Below the pieces are notes generated by a model. The model was not told the DNA's origin and made no database searches. It saw only the letters and a list, made by a program, of their open reading frames with translations. Shown in pieces: positions 35,768 through 47,892 of a stretch of DNA of 64,000 bases. Position numbers and translations under genes: made by a program. Position 1 is the first letter of the stretch. The number at the start of each line of letters is the position of its first letter. This DNA comes from Thelonectria olida (Eukaryota; Ascomycota; Sordariomycetes; Hypocreales; Nectriaceae), in assembly GCA_020736575.1 (NCBI GenBank), contig JAGPYM010000003.1, positions 3,001,737-3,065,736 on the forward strand, written 5' to 3'.

Positions 35768-37484
35768 TTATGCTGACAAACCCATCCCCTGCCCAATCTT
35801 CTTAACCAGTGCCTTCTTCAAATACCATTCTCGTGCTAGGGATCTCGTCGTCTTAGAAAATACGGCAGGGGATATCCGGCCTCGCTCTACTGCACGCCCA
35901 AGCATGAAAATGACATCTCCCAAAGCCCTTTCCTCCGCAACCAGGGTGTAGAGTTGGTTGGCTACCAACGTCGGCGCCACCAGTAGCTCATCTACATCAG
36001 GGACTGGGTGGTTCTTGGAGCCTTCTATTACCCCGTCTGCTTTGTGCAAAGCGTCGTGGAGGATATTCGTATTTGAATTCATGATATTGGCCAACTGCGA
36101 CAATTGACCTACCTCTGCTTGAAGGGCTGGGATCGCCGATAGCATGGCATTTCGTTGTGCTTGCAGGCCAGCCATACTTGATTCATTTTGTTGCCGGCTG
36201 CGGACGCGGATCGCACATAACGTCTGAGCTAGCTGGTGCAGTAGAGCATCCTTTTCGGGATTGGGGGGAATAGGGGGGGCAGCAATATTGGAAGGCGCAG
36301 GAAGATTAAGCCTCAGAGGTTCATCAAGCAGATCAGGAGGTGGAAGAGGTTTGGCCTGAACTTGAGGAGGCCCCTGATTCCATGGCTGGGCCTGTTGGGT
36401 TGGCTGCCATTGTCTTTGGGAGATAGGAGGTTGTGGTTGGACAGGGTTGAAATATTGAGCTTGAGCAAATCTCGCATGCTCAGGTAGTGATCTGTGGCTT
36501 GTCTGAGATTGGGGAGGAGGCCGAGCAAATCCCGTATCTGCAAGTTCTGCGCTATTGGCCTGGAGCGGTAAAGGAGGTGCAAAGTCATATCGTGATGGTC
36601 GTTGATGTTCGACAGGTGTATGCGTGGCAAGTGAAGGAGGTGGTGGACCAGTTATGCTAGGACTTGGTTGATTAGAAGGTGGCCCTTGAGGTCCCTTTGG
36701 AGGAGGAGGTGGTGGACGTTGCTCTGCGGGCTGTTCTTGTATTATTGAAGCCGGGCGTGGAGCCAGACTCGGAGGCAACGGCGGCACCGGAGGTGGACTT
36801 GGACCCGGCTGGGGCTGCGGTGTTCGGGTGGCCGACTGTGCCTGCTGTCGGGAGATGACAGGGGGCTCTTTGGCAAAGACGTCGGTCAAAATTTCCAAGA
36901 AGTCTTGCAAATTTGATTTCTACGCGCGGAGTCAGCCAGTATTCTAGAATGGATTCTCGTTGGTGAACGTGCATCCCAGAACTCGGCCCATCTAACTAGG
37001 TATGGGTGGTAGACGAGACCTTGAGGGTCAACATGCTGTCCTGGACGAATCATCATCGCTTCGGTCGGAACAACATAGACCATGGGTGGCTCTCGCGGGT
37101 ATGCGTGCGGAACCCATATCGAAACTGGGAAACGATAGGTTGTGCCACGGAAGTTGACGGGGAGTGTGCCTGAGAGGAGGAGGAGCAGAGCATTGGAGCC
37201 ATTCGAGAATGCTGTCGAGGTCAGTCAGTCTATTTGTAGAGTGCGATCTGGAGACTGATGGGAGCAATACTATGTACATCGGTTCGCGGCGACAGGGAGG
37301 GAGACCGATCGAGAGCTTGCGCAACGTCGCTGTAGGCGCGGTTGACGTCGTGATATTCCTGTTGGAGTTGGGGTTAGCTGATAGCAAGTAGGGTGGCGAA
37401 GCTTGCGACACTATGAAGTAAGAGGGAACGGACACTGGTGAGTACGCTATACAGCCAGTTTAGGACATGTTGTTGGACTGGCAT
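35768..37484 (-). CDS. vps23: ESCRT-I subunit Vps23 (Tsg101-like)
   Basis: Exons: 37484-37434, 37358-37271, 37211-36973 and 36919-35768, giving 509 residues. The UEV domain fills residues 1 to about 140: VLNWLYSVLTS joined to EYHDVNRAYSDV, then LLLLLSGTLPVNFRGTTYRF, HAYPREPPMVYVVPTEAM and HVDPQGLVYHPYL. A long Pro/Gln-rich linker follows, then a coiled coil (about residues 350-440) and the C-terminal steadiness box (ALGDVIFMLGRAVERGRI to the end). Vps23 binds ubiquitinated cargo on endosomes, and its steadiness box links to Vps28. Intron 3 (36972-36920) must use a GC donor (GAT|GCACGT), with a good CTGAC branch and TAG acceptor; intron 1 uses GTCCGT. Both are unusual but needed for the UEV sequence. 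Confidence 0.93.
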
Positions 37485-38852
37485 CGTGGAGACGCGCAAG
37501 GTCGAAGATAGGGCCGGGAAGTTGATGGCGATGATTCTGTCGAGGCGGCGGGCAGGATGGGAAGGCTTCCTTGGGCCAACCAGCTTCCATGGGTATGGTA
37601 ACAAGGTAGGCAGCTTGGCGGGATGACGGTTTACGGGCAGTGGGGGAAGGTGCTCTGTGCGCAGTGGGCGCCATGGCATGGCCATCAGTCCACTGCCATG
37701 ACTGGCGCAGCAGTTGCCAGTCAGTGCCCACCCAACCTTTCGAACGACGTATGGAATTCAGATGCATGCAATAGTCTACTCACTTAGGTACCTAGGGTGG
37801 GGGGCAACTCATTACTTGCAACTTGCCCATCTATGGTGCGGCTGGAGAGCTCGCAGCGTAGACGGATAACGGTACCCATAACGAATACCTAGTATTAATT
37901 GGTAATAAACGATGGTTCGGTTCTATTGGTCTCCCGCAAGTCTTAGAGATTTCAAAGCCTAGAGACTTCTCAGCAGTGGGCAACGATCACATCGCACTCC
38001 TTCATTTCAAGTGCTAATTGCCCCTCTTTTGAATGATACGAACGGATAGTATTTCGACCTCTCGCGCCCCCCCAGTTACAAAGCACGCTTGAGGTCAAAT
38101 GAAACTATCACCTGACCCTAGTTAGTTCCTCTAACCGGTTGTTCGAAGAGTAAGACGAAACACGCCTTCTTTTCCGCATCGGCCGAAGACGGAGTTGGGA
38201 CGGCCTCATCACCCACAAATTCCTCCGGTCCCCGCGCCCCAGCATCTCCGGGGACTTGTCACGCAATAACTCAGCAATAGATTGTTTAATAATACTATCC
38301 TTATAGCCTGACAATTTTTTTGGTTCGCGCCCATCCTACTGACTTGTCAATTCGTCTGGGTCATCAGGGTCCACACACACAAACGTTCCAAATTTTTTCT
38401 TCTACAGTAGGTACCATTTCCCCGTCGACCGGTCGGCCAATCCCGGTCGTCCTGAACCACTTCGCCGCCGCTTACAACTCTACCACGTCCACGAGCGCCT
38501 TTTTATTAGTGCACTCTTTTTCTCTTCTACATACTCCAACCTGACCTGGTCAACTTCCCGAGGTCCCCTTCTTGGCTCTTCTGTCTCTTCTTTAGACAAT
38601 ACCCACCACTACCGAGTTTCCAGTGTTTCAGACTTCAGAGTATCTGAATGCTTCGTTCCTGACGCGAATTGCCCAGATTTACCTCGACTCTGTAACCAGC
38701 CCTACAACCTTCTTCACTTGCCCTTTCGCCGGACTTCCGGGCTTTTGTTCTCGTGTTTTGACTTTGTTTCCTCGCTCTTGTAGGCGATTCGGAAACAGGC
38801 TCACGCTCATATTCCTCCTCTTTGCGTACCCTAGAGTTACTACAACTTCGCC
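37485..38852. promoter_or_regulatory. Divergent promoter region of vps23 and IDO genes
   Basis: These 1.37 kb separate two divergent start codons. The last 500 bp before the dioxygenase ATG are pyrimidine-rich, typical of a fungal leader. Frames in the region are short. No defined site is seen. Confidence 0.45.
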
Positions 38853-40316
38853 ATGTTGCCTCCTATCCCAGCTTTAGCCAACTATGGCCTTTCTCCCACT
38901 CATGGTTTCCTTCCCGATGTCCTGCCCTTGACTCGACTTCCTGATCCTTACTACAACAAGTGGGAAGCCATCACCGCCAACCTCCAGGCTCTCATCCTTA
39001 GCCGCCGACTTCGCGGCGTTATTGATCGCCTCCCTGTCCTCTCCACCATTGGTCTCGAGCATGATGCTGAGTGGCGTCGTGCATACTCTCTCCTCGGCTT
39101 CATGGCTCACGCCTACATTTGGGGTGGCGATTCACCCTCCGACCGTCTTCCTCAGTCCATTTCTGTTCCCTTGCTTGAGATTTCCGAGCACCTTCAGGTA
39201 CCTCCTGTTGCCAACTATGCCGCTGTGTGTCTCTGGAACTGGAAGCCTCTTTTCATGGACGAGCCTATCGACAACCTCGAGAACCTCGCCTCGCTCAACA
39301 CTTTTACCGGCTCCCTCGATGAATCCTGGTTTTATCTCGTCTCCGTTGCTATCGAAGCCCGTGGCGCACCCATCATGTCTCTGATGCTTACGGCCATAGC
39401 AGCTGCTCGCCAGAATGACACCGCTACTGTCACCCGCTGCCTGCGTAGTTTCGCAGAGCGTTTAACAGACCTGACAACTCTCTTACAAAGAATGAACGAA
39501 AGCTGTGACCCCATCATATTCTACAACCGCATCCGACCGTTCCTTGCTGGTAGTAAGAATATGGCCGAGGCTGGACTTCCCCACGGAGTCATATACGAGG
39601 ATGGTTCCGGAACCGAGACTTATCGGCAGTATAGCGGAGGCAGCAACGCTCAGAGCAGTTTGATTCAATTTTTCGACATTGCGCTTGGTATCGATCATCG
39701 CCCTACAGGCGAGTCTCGCAGTCCCGGGTCCGAGTCCGAACGTGGTGGCCGTCCCAGCAAACACAACTTCATTATGGAGATGCGTCGTTATATGCCCGGC
39801 CAGCATGCCCAATTCCTAAATGACGTGTCTGTGGTGGCCAACATCCGCGAATTTGTCGGAGAGAATCCCAATGACACACAACTGCGCCTCGCCTACGATG
39901 CTTGTTTGTCGATGCTGAGTGCTTTCCGCGACAAGCACATCGCCATCGTTACGCGCTACATCATCACGCCTTCAAAACAGGTTCGGGCTCGTAGCAGGTC
40001 CCGCAGTCCTGAAGCTACCCGGCAGCGCCTCAACCTTGCTATTGCATCCCGCAAGAACCAACAAAACCAGACAGGGACTGGTGGCACTGCATTGATTCCC
40101 TTCTTGAAGCAAGCTAGAGATGAGACTGGGGAACCGGCAGTTGAGGAGTGGACGAGGCGGTTTATGAAAAGGCAAATTAGGACCGAAGGCAAGAATGATT
40201 TTTTCCTCGGAAAACCCGATTTCGGTGCTCCGCTAGAGACCGAGAACGTAGAGGTCAAGGGCTTGGCGGGATCATGGACTATGGATGATGATGTTGGCGG
40301 CATCTGCCAGTACTAG
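38853..40316 (+). CDS. bna2: Indoleamine 2,3-dioxygenase (Bna2-type)
   Basis: A single exon of 487 residues. The family signature is plain: GGSNAQSSLIQFFDIALGI, then MEMRRYMPGQHAQFLNDV, and the haem-binding segment FRDKHIAIVTRYIITPSKQ, where His362 is the expected proximal ligand. The enzyme is a cytosolic haem protein that opens the indole ring of L-tryptophan to N-formylkynurenine, the first step of the kynurenine route to NAD+. Fungi often carry two or three copies with different roles; I cannot say which one this is. The C-terminus has a long extra segment after about residue 385, with Ser/Arg repeats (RARSRSRSPEATRQR), longer than in mammalian enzymes and usual in fungal ones. No intron is present. 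Confidence 0.95.
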   Translation: MLPPIPALANYGLSPTHGFLPDVLPLTRLPDPYYNKWEAITANLQALILSRRLRGVIDRLPVLSTIGLEHDAEWRRAYSLLGFMAHAYIWGGDSPSDRLPQSISVPLLEISEHLQVPPVANYAAVCLWNWKPLFMDEPIDNLENLASLNTFTGSLDESWFYLVSVAIEARGAPIMSLMLTAIAAARQNDTATVTRCLRSFAERLTDLTTLLQRMNESCDPIIFYNRIRPFLAGSKNMAEAGLPHGVIYEDGSGTETYRQYSGGSNAQSSLIQFFDIALGIDHRPTGESRSPGSESERGGRPSKHNFIMEMRRYMPGQHAQFLNDVSVVANIREFVGENPNDTQLRLAYDACLSMLSAFRDKHIAIVTRYIITPSKQVRARSRSRSPEATRQRLNLAIASRKNQQNQTGTGGTALIPFLKQARDETGEPAVEEWTRRFMKRQIRTEGKNDFFLGKPDFGAPLETENVEVKGLAGSWTMDDDVGGICQY

Positions 40317-40615
40317 ATAGGAGGATCCTGGTTTGGGAAAAAGGACATTACCAAGCGTCCAGGCATTGGCGTTTGGACTCATTTCACAAGCGATGTTTGG
40401 CTGATTTCAGACCCCAAAGAAGTTCATTTGTAGACAGTGTGGTACTGACAATACAACTACAAGTATATACAAAAATGAGAAACGTATGTACAAGCCTGAA
40501 CGCCGGGTTGAGGGCGCCATGTTCTCTACAGGCTACCTCAGCCTATGTTGCTGACGCATGACAGCCCCATTCTCCCGCGTTACTTTCTCGTCGTGTTCGG
40601 GTCACTCGGAGCTAC
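40317..40615. other. Convergent 3' spacer
   Basis: About 300 bp between two stop codons that face each other; it holds both 3' untranslated regions and nothing else visible. Confidence 0.5.
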
Positions 40616-41991
40616 TTAATTGGGCTGGCACTGGGAGTACCAGTCGTTGGAGTAGACACAGGTGCTACCGGAAGCGCAGGGCAGAGCACCATCGGGGAAG
40701 CTCGCCTTGGAGCCGTTGCACTGGTGGAAGAGGGCGACGGTCGAGGTGGAAGCCGAGGCTGCGGACACGGCGTTACCGGTGGCCTCGGGGGTGCTTGAGG
40801 CCTTCAAGGTGGTGGACTTGCGGGCAGCGCAGCCGCTGGCCTTGGTGCGAGTCCGGGTCCGGGTCTGAATGGAGGAGGGAGATTGAGTGGAAGCTTGCTC
40901 GGTGGCGGGAGCTTCAGTTTGGACGGCCGACTCAGTCTCCTCAACGGGTTGGGTCTGAGCAGCAGAGCTCTGGATAGCGGAGCTTTGGACAACGGAGCTC
41001 TGGACAACAGAGTTCTGAACGGCAGAGCTCTGGACAGCAGTGGCCTGAGTGTTTGCGGCCTCGGTCTCCTGGGCAGCGGCAGTGGTGGAGGCCTTGGTGG
41101 AGGCCTGAGTGGAGGCCTTAGAGGACGAAGACGCAGCGGCAGCAGAGGTCGAGGAAGAGCCGCTGGAAGAACCAGCGTTGAAGATGGGGTAGTCACCGTC
41201 GTCGTCACGGATACAGCCAGAGATGTCAGTGATGGCCGTAGGGCATTGGACCTGCTCGAAGGTGACCTCCGGGTTGTCAGAGTTCTCGAACCAGTCGAAG
41301 CGCCAATCGCACCCGTCCTGGAGGATGGCAGGGAAGCTGGAGCATTGGCTCGCGGAGGAGATCCCACCGTACTGCTCGCCGGGGAGGGCGGTACCGAACT
41401 CAGAGGTGCAGCCGTCGAAGATGCCAACACCACCACCAGGCATCAAAAGATCGAACTGGTTCGAACCGAGGTCACTTCCGGTGTTGGTCGACTGGACGAC
41501 CATAGTCTTGCCCTTGACAGCCCCAGATGTAAAGGTGAGTCTATAGAATACTTGTGTCAGTCTTCCAAGATATAAGTATACTTGATCCTCCAAGGACTCA
41601 CGCATAGCAGGCACAGCACCAAGACGACTCAGAGCCTCCTTCAATGTTAGTCGCGGCAAAGCCATAAGCGAGGTTATCATTGACGGCCCAAGGAGAATTA
41701 TCCGAGCATGAGTAAGCTGTTCCGCCATCACAGCCGCTGGTAGTACTGGCATCCGAGATCGGATTATCGCTGGCATCGCAAGTCAAGACGGGAGCGCTGA
41801 CGCTGGCCTTGTCATCCCAAGCGCAAGAAGGCTTGCAGCAGTCCCAGTATCTGGAGATCAAAGTCAGCTCAGTCGGTTCGTTTTTCTGCATCCGAAGCGT
41901 TGACTCCTTGCCTTGTAGTCTTGCCGGTTCCCGAAGCGGCGCGGACAGCAAGGGGGCCAACCAGGGCCGCAGAAACAGCAGAGTAGCGCAT
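40616..41991 (-). CDS. Secreted GH45 endoglucanase with Ser/Thr linker and CBM1
   Basis: Exons: 41991-41912, 41850-41602 and 41540-40616, giving 417 residues. A signal peptide covers about residues 1-19. The GH45 hallmark [12 protein letters not shown] follows, with Asp30 as the expected catalytic base; the acid lies in the [12 protein letters not shown] segment. The domain is Cys-rich, as in Humicola EGV. After about residue 225 there is a long Ser/Thr/Ala/Gln linker with imperfect repeats ([20 protein letters not shown]), then a CBM1-like module ending [20 protein letters not shown]. The enzyme hydrolyses internal beta-1,4 bonds of cellulose outside the cell. Intron 1 (41911-41851) uses a GC donor (AAG|GCAAGG) with a CTGAC branch and CAG end; no GT donor restores the RYWDCC motif. 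Intron 2 is a normal 61 bp intron. Confidence 0.93.
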
Positions 41992-43675
41992 ATTTGCTAA
42001 AAGAAATGAAGGAATGTTAAAAGAGAGACGGTTGATCTGAAAGAGAGTGTTGAAGAAGTGAAAGTAGTACACACAAAGACTGACTGAAGAGCAAGCTGTT
42101 CCAGAATGTTGAATCTGCGGTGCGGCAAGACTCTTCTTATATGTCTTTTCAACTCATGTTCTCTCAGCATTAGCGAACTGATGGTTTATGGATCAAGGAT
42201 TAGTGGCATGTTGATCCATGATCGCTGGGCTATCATGGAGAGATGCCAAGGCACATAGGAGCAAGTCTTCGAGGTGATGATGGTGCTAGGGGATCACAAG
42301 GGCCGTGGTTTCGGTATCGAGATCCTCCACTAATAGGGAAGCTCGGAGCTGGCTGACGGGCCGGGGAGGCCTCAGATCGCCCGGCCGAAAGAGAAATGAA
42401 AGTCAACACATTCTGGTTTCAGAAGCAGCTGTGGGGTGGAAGAGTCTAGTTTAACCAGTTGTTCGGGGGTAGGTAGCCGAAATTGTAACGTCGAATGAGG
42501 GCAGGGATCTTGACGGTTGGACGAGTTGATCAGTGGCCACTTGAGAACTCGGGTGCGAATTACATGCTCTCTGGATGCTTGCCGAGCTGCAGGAACCTGC
42601 ACGATACAGGTGAAGAGGAGATTTCTGCACCATCTTTCTGGTGGCTTTGGTGGAATGGGACGAATTCGCGTCTGCTTTGCTTGTTCCCTTGTCAAGATGT
42701 CTGCCCCTGGCAGTGCCAGCTTCATTTAGTGCACTTCTTTTCAATTCATCGTACTGTCTTTTTGCGAATTCAAACGGGTAAACGGCATGTCGGCGCTCAT
42801 TCCCCTACTTTCAACCGTTTGTGGAAACCGGCAGAGTCACGAGAGTCCCGAGTGAGTGACATTCAAGGTGACGCTGTCTGCAATGTCGTGGCCGGAATCC
42901 GAGACGGAAGGCGTTGGCGGTTTAAGCATACCGCCCAGTCTGTTGCTCCATATTGATGAAGGCCATGGCTTGATCATGCAGGTACGTGTGCGACGTAGGG
43001 TTCTCCTTGATTAGTCCTGGTGAGAGGGATGGGTCTATATCGACTGATTCTATCTCTCCAGAAGCTTGTTGACGCCTCACATGGTGTGTTCGTGGGATGC
43101 CGTCCTAAAGGGTAGAGTAGCCGATTTGATGGTTGTGGAGACTTGAGTGTTCCAGATCTTGTCGCCTTAGGTGTCCAAGTTAGACGTGGCTTAAATGCTT
43201 GCTGCGCCACGATGCCACATGAACCCAATGCTGATTTAGCGACTGAGGTGGTTTCAGTAAAATGTAGCACCCGAATGCGCTAGTACTTAATGGGACTAGC
43301 TCCGTTCACTCAGTCGCGCGTCTTGATTACTACTGGCGCCCCAGGCTTCATCAAAGAGCTTTTGAAATCAAGCAAATTCATCAACACCATCCGCCACTCC
43401 GTCATCCGCGCATCTCACGATTCCACCCCATTTTCTTCCCAGGGTTGTAGTCATCCTGCCGAAGCCATCGCCAGATGCTCACGGGGTCCTCCAGGCGCCA
43501 GGTCCCGTTTTGACCGCCCTGCTGTCCCAGCGCCGCATCGGCAACTCCGTTCTTTGACTCGAGGCAACCGTCGCTTCACGATACCCATCTGCAAGACCTA
43601 TCACATCCCAAACATTCCTTTTACGCAAAGCCTCTGTGAGCTCAACGCGACATTAACTGGCACCGAACCGCTACT
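41992..43675. promoter_or_regulatory. Divergent promoter region of GH45 and rpb2 genes
   Basis: About 1.7 kb between divergent start codons. Open frames are short and chance-like on both strands. It holds the promoters of an inducible cellulase and of a constitutive polymerase gene; no specific site is claimed. Confidence 0.45.
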
Positions 43676-46600
43676 ATGGCCGACTACGCCGACGATTCTG
43701 ACTACGACAACTATGGAGACGATGACGAGGGCATCACCCCAGAGGACTGCTGGACCGTCATCTCGTCCTTCTTTGAGACAAAGGGTCTCGCCTCGCAGCA
43801 AACCGATTCCTTTGACGAGTTTACGCAAACTACCATTCAAGATCTCGTCAACGAGTACTCGGTCATTTCTCTAGATCAGCCCAACCCTCCTTCACCTCCT
43901 GGCCAGACCATCGCATTGCGCCGATATGAGATCAAGTTCGGTAGCGTTATGGTCTCGCGACCGACAATTAGTGAGACAGACGGGACCGTTACCTCACTAC
44001 TCCCCTACGAGTGCCGTGACCGCAACCTCACCTACGCCAGTCCCCTCTACATCAAGATCACCAAGAAGGTCTCCGTCGCGGTCGAGAAGGAGGTGCCTCT
44101 GCACGAGATGGACGACAGCCAACGTGCCGAATACGCGAATACTGGCGAGAACCCTACTAAGCTAGTTTGGGAACTTGAGGAGGCAGGCGATGAAGATACT
44201 GGCAAGGATGACTGGAAGGACATGGTTTTCGTCGGCAAGCTTCCCATCATGGTCAAGTCAAAGATTTGCCACTTGAGTCGCGAGCAAGATGACAACCTCT
44301 TCCTTGTCAACGAATGTCCCTATGATCAGGGCGGTTACTTCGTTATCAACGGAAGTGAAAAGGTTCTGATCGCCCAGGAGCGTTCTGCTGCCAATATCGT
44401 TCAAGTCTTCAAGAAGGCCCAGCCTAGTCCTTACACATACACTGCCGAGATCAGAAGTGCTTTGGAAAAGGGATCTCGTCTCATCTCTAGCATGATGTTG
44501 AAGCTGTACGGCAAGGGAGATTCAGCTCGAGGCGGTTTTGGCCAGACCATTCACACCACTCTTCCCTTCGTCAAGGCGGACCTACCTGTCGCCATTGTCT
44601 TCCGTGCCCTGGGAGTTGTTTCCGATGAAGACATTCTCAATCACATCTGCTACGATCGAAACGATAGTCAGATGTTGGAAATGCTTCGTCCTTGTATCGA
44701 GGAAGCTTTCTGTGTTCAAGATCGGGAGGTCGCTCTGGACTTTATCGGTAAGCGAGGAAACCGTGATCAGGCAGGTCTTGGCCGCGAGAAGCGAGTGCGC
44801 GTTGCCAAGGACATTCTCCAAAAGGAGACGCTCCCGCATATCTCTCAGTCGGAGGGTAGTGAGACTAGGAAGGCCTTCTTCCTTGGCTACATGGTTCACA
44901 AGCTCCTGCAGTGCGCTCTTGGACGCCGCGAACCTGACGACCGTGATCACTTTGGCAAGAAGCGCCTGGATCTCGCCGGTCCCCTTCTGGCCAAACTCTT
45001 CCGTGGCATCATGCGGAGAATGAACACAGAGCTTTCCAACTATCTGAAGCGATGCGTTGAGGGTAATCGACACTTCAATCTTGCTGTTGGGATCAAGCCT
45101 GGTACTCTATCCAATGGCTTGAAGTACTCTCTGGCTACTGGCAACTGGGGTGATCAGAAAAAGGCCGCAAGCTCGACTGCTGGTGTGTCTCAGGTGTTGA
45201 ATCGATATACTTTCGCGTCCACTTTGTCCCATCTCCGAAGAACCAACACCCCCATTGGCCGAGATGGCAAGCTCGCCAAGCCCCGTCAATTGCACAACAC
45301 TCATTGGGGCCTGGTCTGTCCGGCAGAGACGCCCGAGGGTCAAGCTTGTGGTCTGGTCAAGAACTTGTCATTGATGTGTTATGTCAGTGTTGGATCCCCA
45401 TCAGAGCCCTTGATTGAATTCATGATCAACCGAGGTATGGAAGTGGTTGAAGAGTACGAGCCTTTACGGTACCCCCACGCTACCAAGATCTTCGTCAACG
45501 GAGTTTGGGTTGGTGTTCACCAGGATCCCAAGCACTTGGTTGGCCAGGTCCTGGATACTCGGCGGAAGTCGTATTTGCAATTTGAGGTGTCTCTTGTCCG
45601 AGATATTAGAGACCGAGAATTCAAGGTCTTTTCCGACGCTGGTCGAGTTATGAGACCCGTCTTCACAGTTCAACAAGAGGACGATCATGAGACAGGTCTT
45701 CCCAAGGGATCTTTGGTGCTTACCAAGGATCTCGTCAACAAGATTGCCAAGGAACAGGCTGAACCCCCCGATGATCCCAGTATGAGAATTGGGTGGGAAG
45801 GACTAATTCGCGCTGGAGCCATTGAGTACCTGGACGCCGAGGAAGAGGAGACGGCTATGATTTGCATGACGCCTGAAGACCTTGATCTTTACCGTATGCA
45901 AAAGGCTGGTATTGCTGTGGTGGATGACTCAGCCGATGACCCGAACAGAAGATTGAAGACTAAGACGAACCCTACCACTCACATGTATACCCATTGTGAG
46001 ATTCATCCCAGCATGATCCTTGGTATTTGTGCCAGTATTATTCCCTTCCCTGATCACAACCAGGTATGTCTTGTCTCGTGTGTTGTGGGCCGTCCAACAT
46101 CTAACATTAACCAGTCCCCCCGTAATACTTACCAGTCTGCCATGGGTAAACAAGCCATGGGCTTTTTCTTGACTAATTACTCTCGACGTATGGATACTAT
46201 GGCCAACATTCTCTACTATCCCCAGAAACCCCTGGCTACAACACGATCCATGGAGTTCCTCAAGTTCCGTGAGCTGCCTGCTGGCCAGAATGCCATTGTT
46301 GCCATTGCTTGCTACTCTGGCTACAACCAAGAAGATTCCGTCATCATGAACCAGAGCAGCATCGACCGTGGTCTTTTCCGTAGTCTATTCTTCCGATCAT
46401 ACTCGGATCAGGAAAAGAAGGTCGGTCTCAATTACACGGAAATCTTTGAGAAACCATTCCAGCAATCAACCCTTCGCATGAAGCACGGAACCTACGACAA
46501 GCTTGATGAGGACGGAATCGTGGCGCCAGGTGTTCGAGTATCAGGAGAAGATATTATCATTGGCAAAACGGCGCCAATTGATCAAGAGACGCAAGATCTT

Positions 46601-47578
46601 GGGACACGAACTACAGTGCACCAGCGACGCGATATCTCGACTCCTCTCAGAAGTACCGAGAACGGTATCGTGGACCAGGTCATTTTGACGGTCAATGCCG
46701 ACAACGTCAAGTATGTCAAGGTCCGAGTGAGAACGACCAAGATCCCTCAAATTGGTGACAAGTTTGCATCTCGTCATGGACAGAAGGGTACCATTGGTGT
46801 CACATACCGACAGGAGGACATGCCGTTTTCTCGAGAAGGCGTCACGCCAGACATCATCATCAATCCTCATGCCATTCCTTCGCGAATGACCATCGCCCAT
46901 TTAATTGAGTGCTTGCTGAGCAAGGTTTCGACCCTGGAGGGTATGGAGGGTGATGCCACCCCTTTTACCGATGTCACAGTTGACTCGGTATCGGAACTAC
47001 TGCGTAAGCATGGGTACCAGTCTCGAGGATTCGAGATCATGTACAACGGACACACCGGCCGCAAGCTCCGAGCGCAATGTTTCTTTGGTCCCACTTACTA
47101 TCAACGACTCCGCCACATGGTGGATGACAAGATTCACGCTCGAGCCCGAGGACCGGTGCAGATCATGACGCGACAGCCTGTGGAAGGTCGTGCTCGAGAT
47201 GGTGGTCTTCGATTTGGAGAAATGGAACGTGATTGCATGATTGCTCACGGTGCCGCCGCCTTCTTGAAAGAACGTTTGTTTGAAGTGTCGGACGCTTTCC
47301 GAGTTCACGTCTGCGAAATTTGTGGTCTGATGACACCAATTGCGTAAGTTCCCCCTTAATTTGACCTAACGTATTTGCGAGGGTCATCATTCAGCACATG
47401 CTAACATGTAACCAGAAACCTATCCAAGCAATCCTTCGAGTGCCGACCCTGCAAGAACAAGACCAAGATTGCGCAGATTCATATTCCATACGCGGCCAAG
47501 TTGCTGTTCCAGGAGTTGCAGGCGATGAATATTGCAGCAAGGATGTTTACCAACCGATCGGGTGTTTCTATCCGATAA
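43676..47578 (+). CDS. rpb2: RNA polymerase II second-largest subunit Rpb2
   Basis: Exons: 43676-46063, 46115-47343 and 47416-47578, giving 1259 residues, close to yeast Rpb2. Catalytic-core signatures are present: [33 protein letters not shown], and [20 protein letters not shown]. The C-terminal zinc site is formed by CEICGLM and CRPCKNK, split by the last intron, and the end reads ARMFTNRSG. The N-terminus is the acidic leader usual in fungi. Rpb2 forms one side of the nuclear Pol II active-site cleft. The first intron (46064-46114) is 51 bp, a multiple of three without stops, so the gene can be misread as continuous there; GTATGT, CTAAC and CAG show that it is an intron. The second intron is 72 bp. 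Confidence 0.98.
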
Positions 47579-47892
47579 AAGTATTTCAGGACAGGACGGC
47601 GTTGAACTTGATTCAAAGAATTAAACCTAAAATGACGGGCACGGGGAGGACATGGACGGACAGGGGAGGCGACAGTACAGAATGGATCATCGTCAATAGG
47701 CGAGGCGGTTGTAATGTAGAATTGGGAGGTGGACAAAGCATGGGGTGTACAAAATGGGCAAAGTAGTTGGGGTAGGATAGTCGAAATGAAGTATATTTCC
47801 AAATTTAATATCTAAGTGGCAGAGTTGCATCGTTCTTTCACGTATCGTACATCGTTAACCCAGTTCCTTCTAACCGCCCAATACCATGAACA

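Noticed and set aside
40883..41575. Plus-strand frame of 230 codons
   Set aside because: Antisense to the GH45 linker and catalytic domain; repeats mirror the linker repeats.
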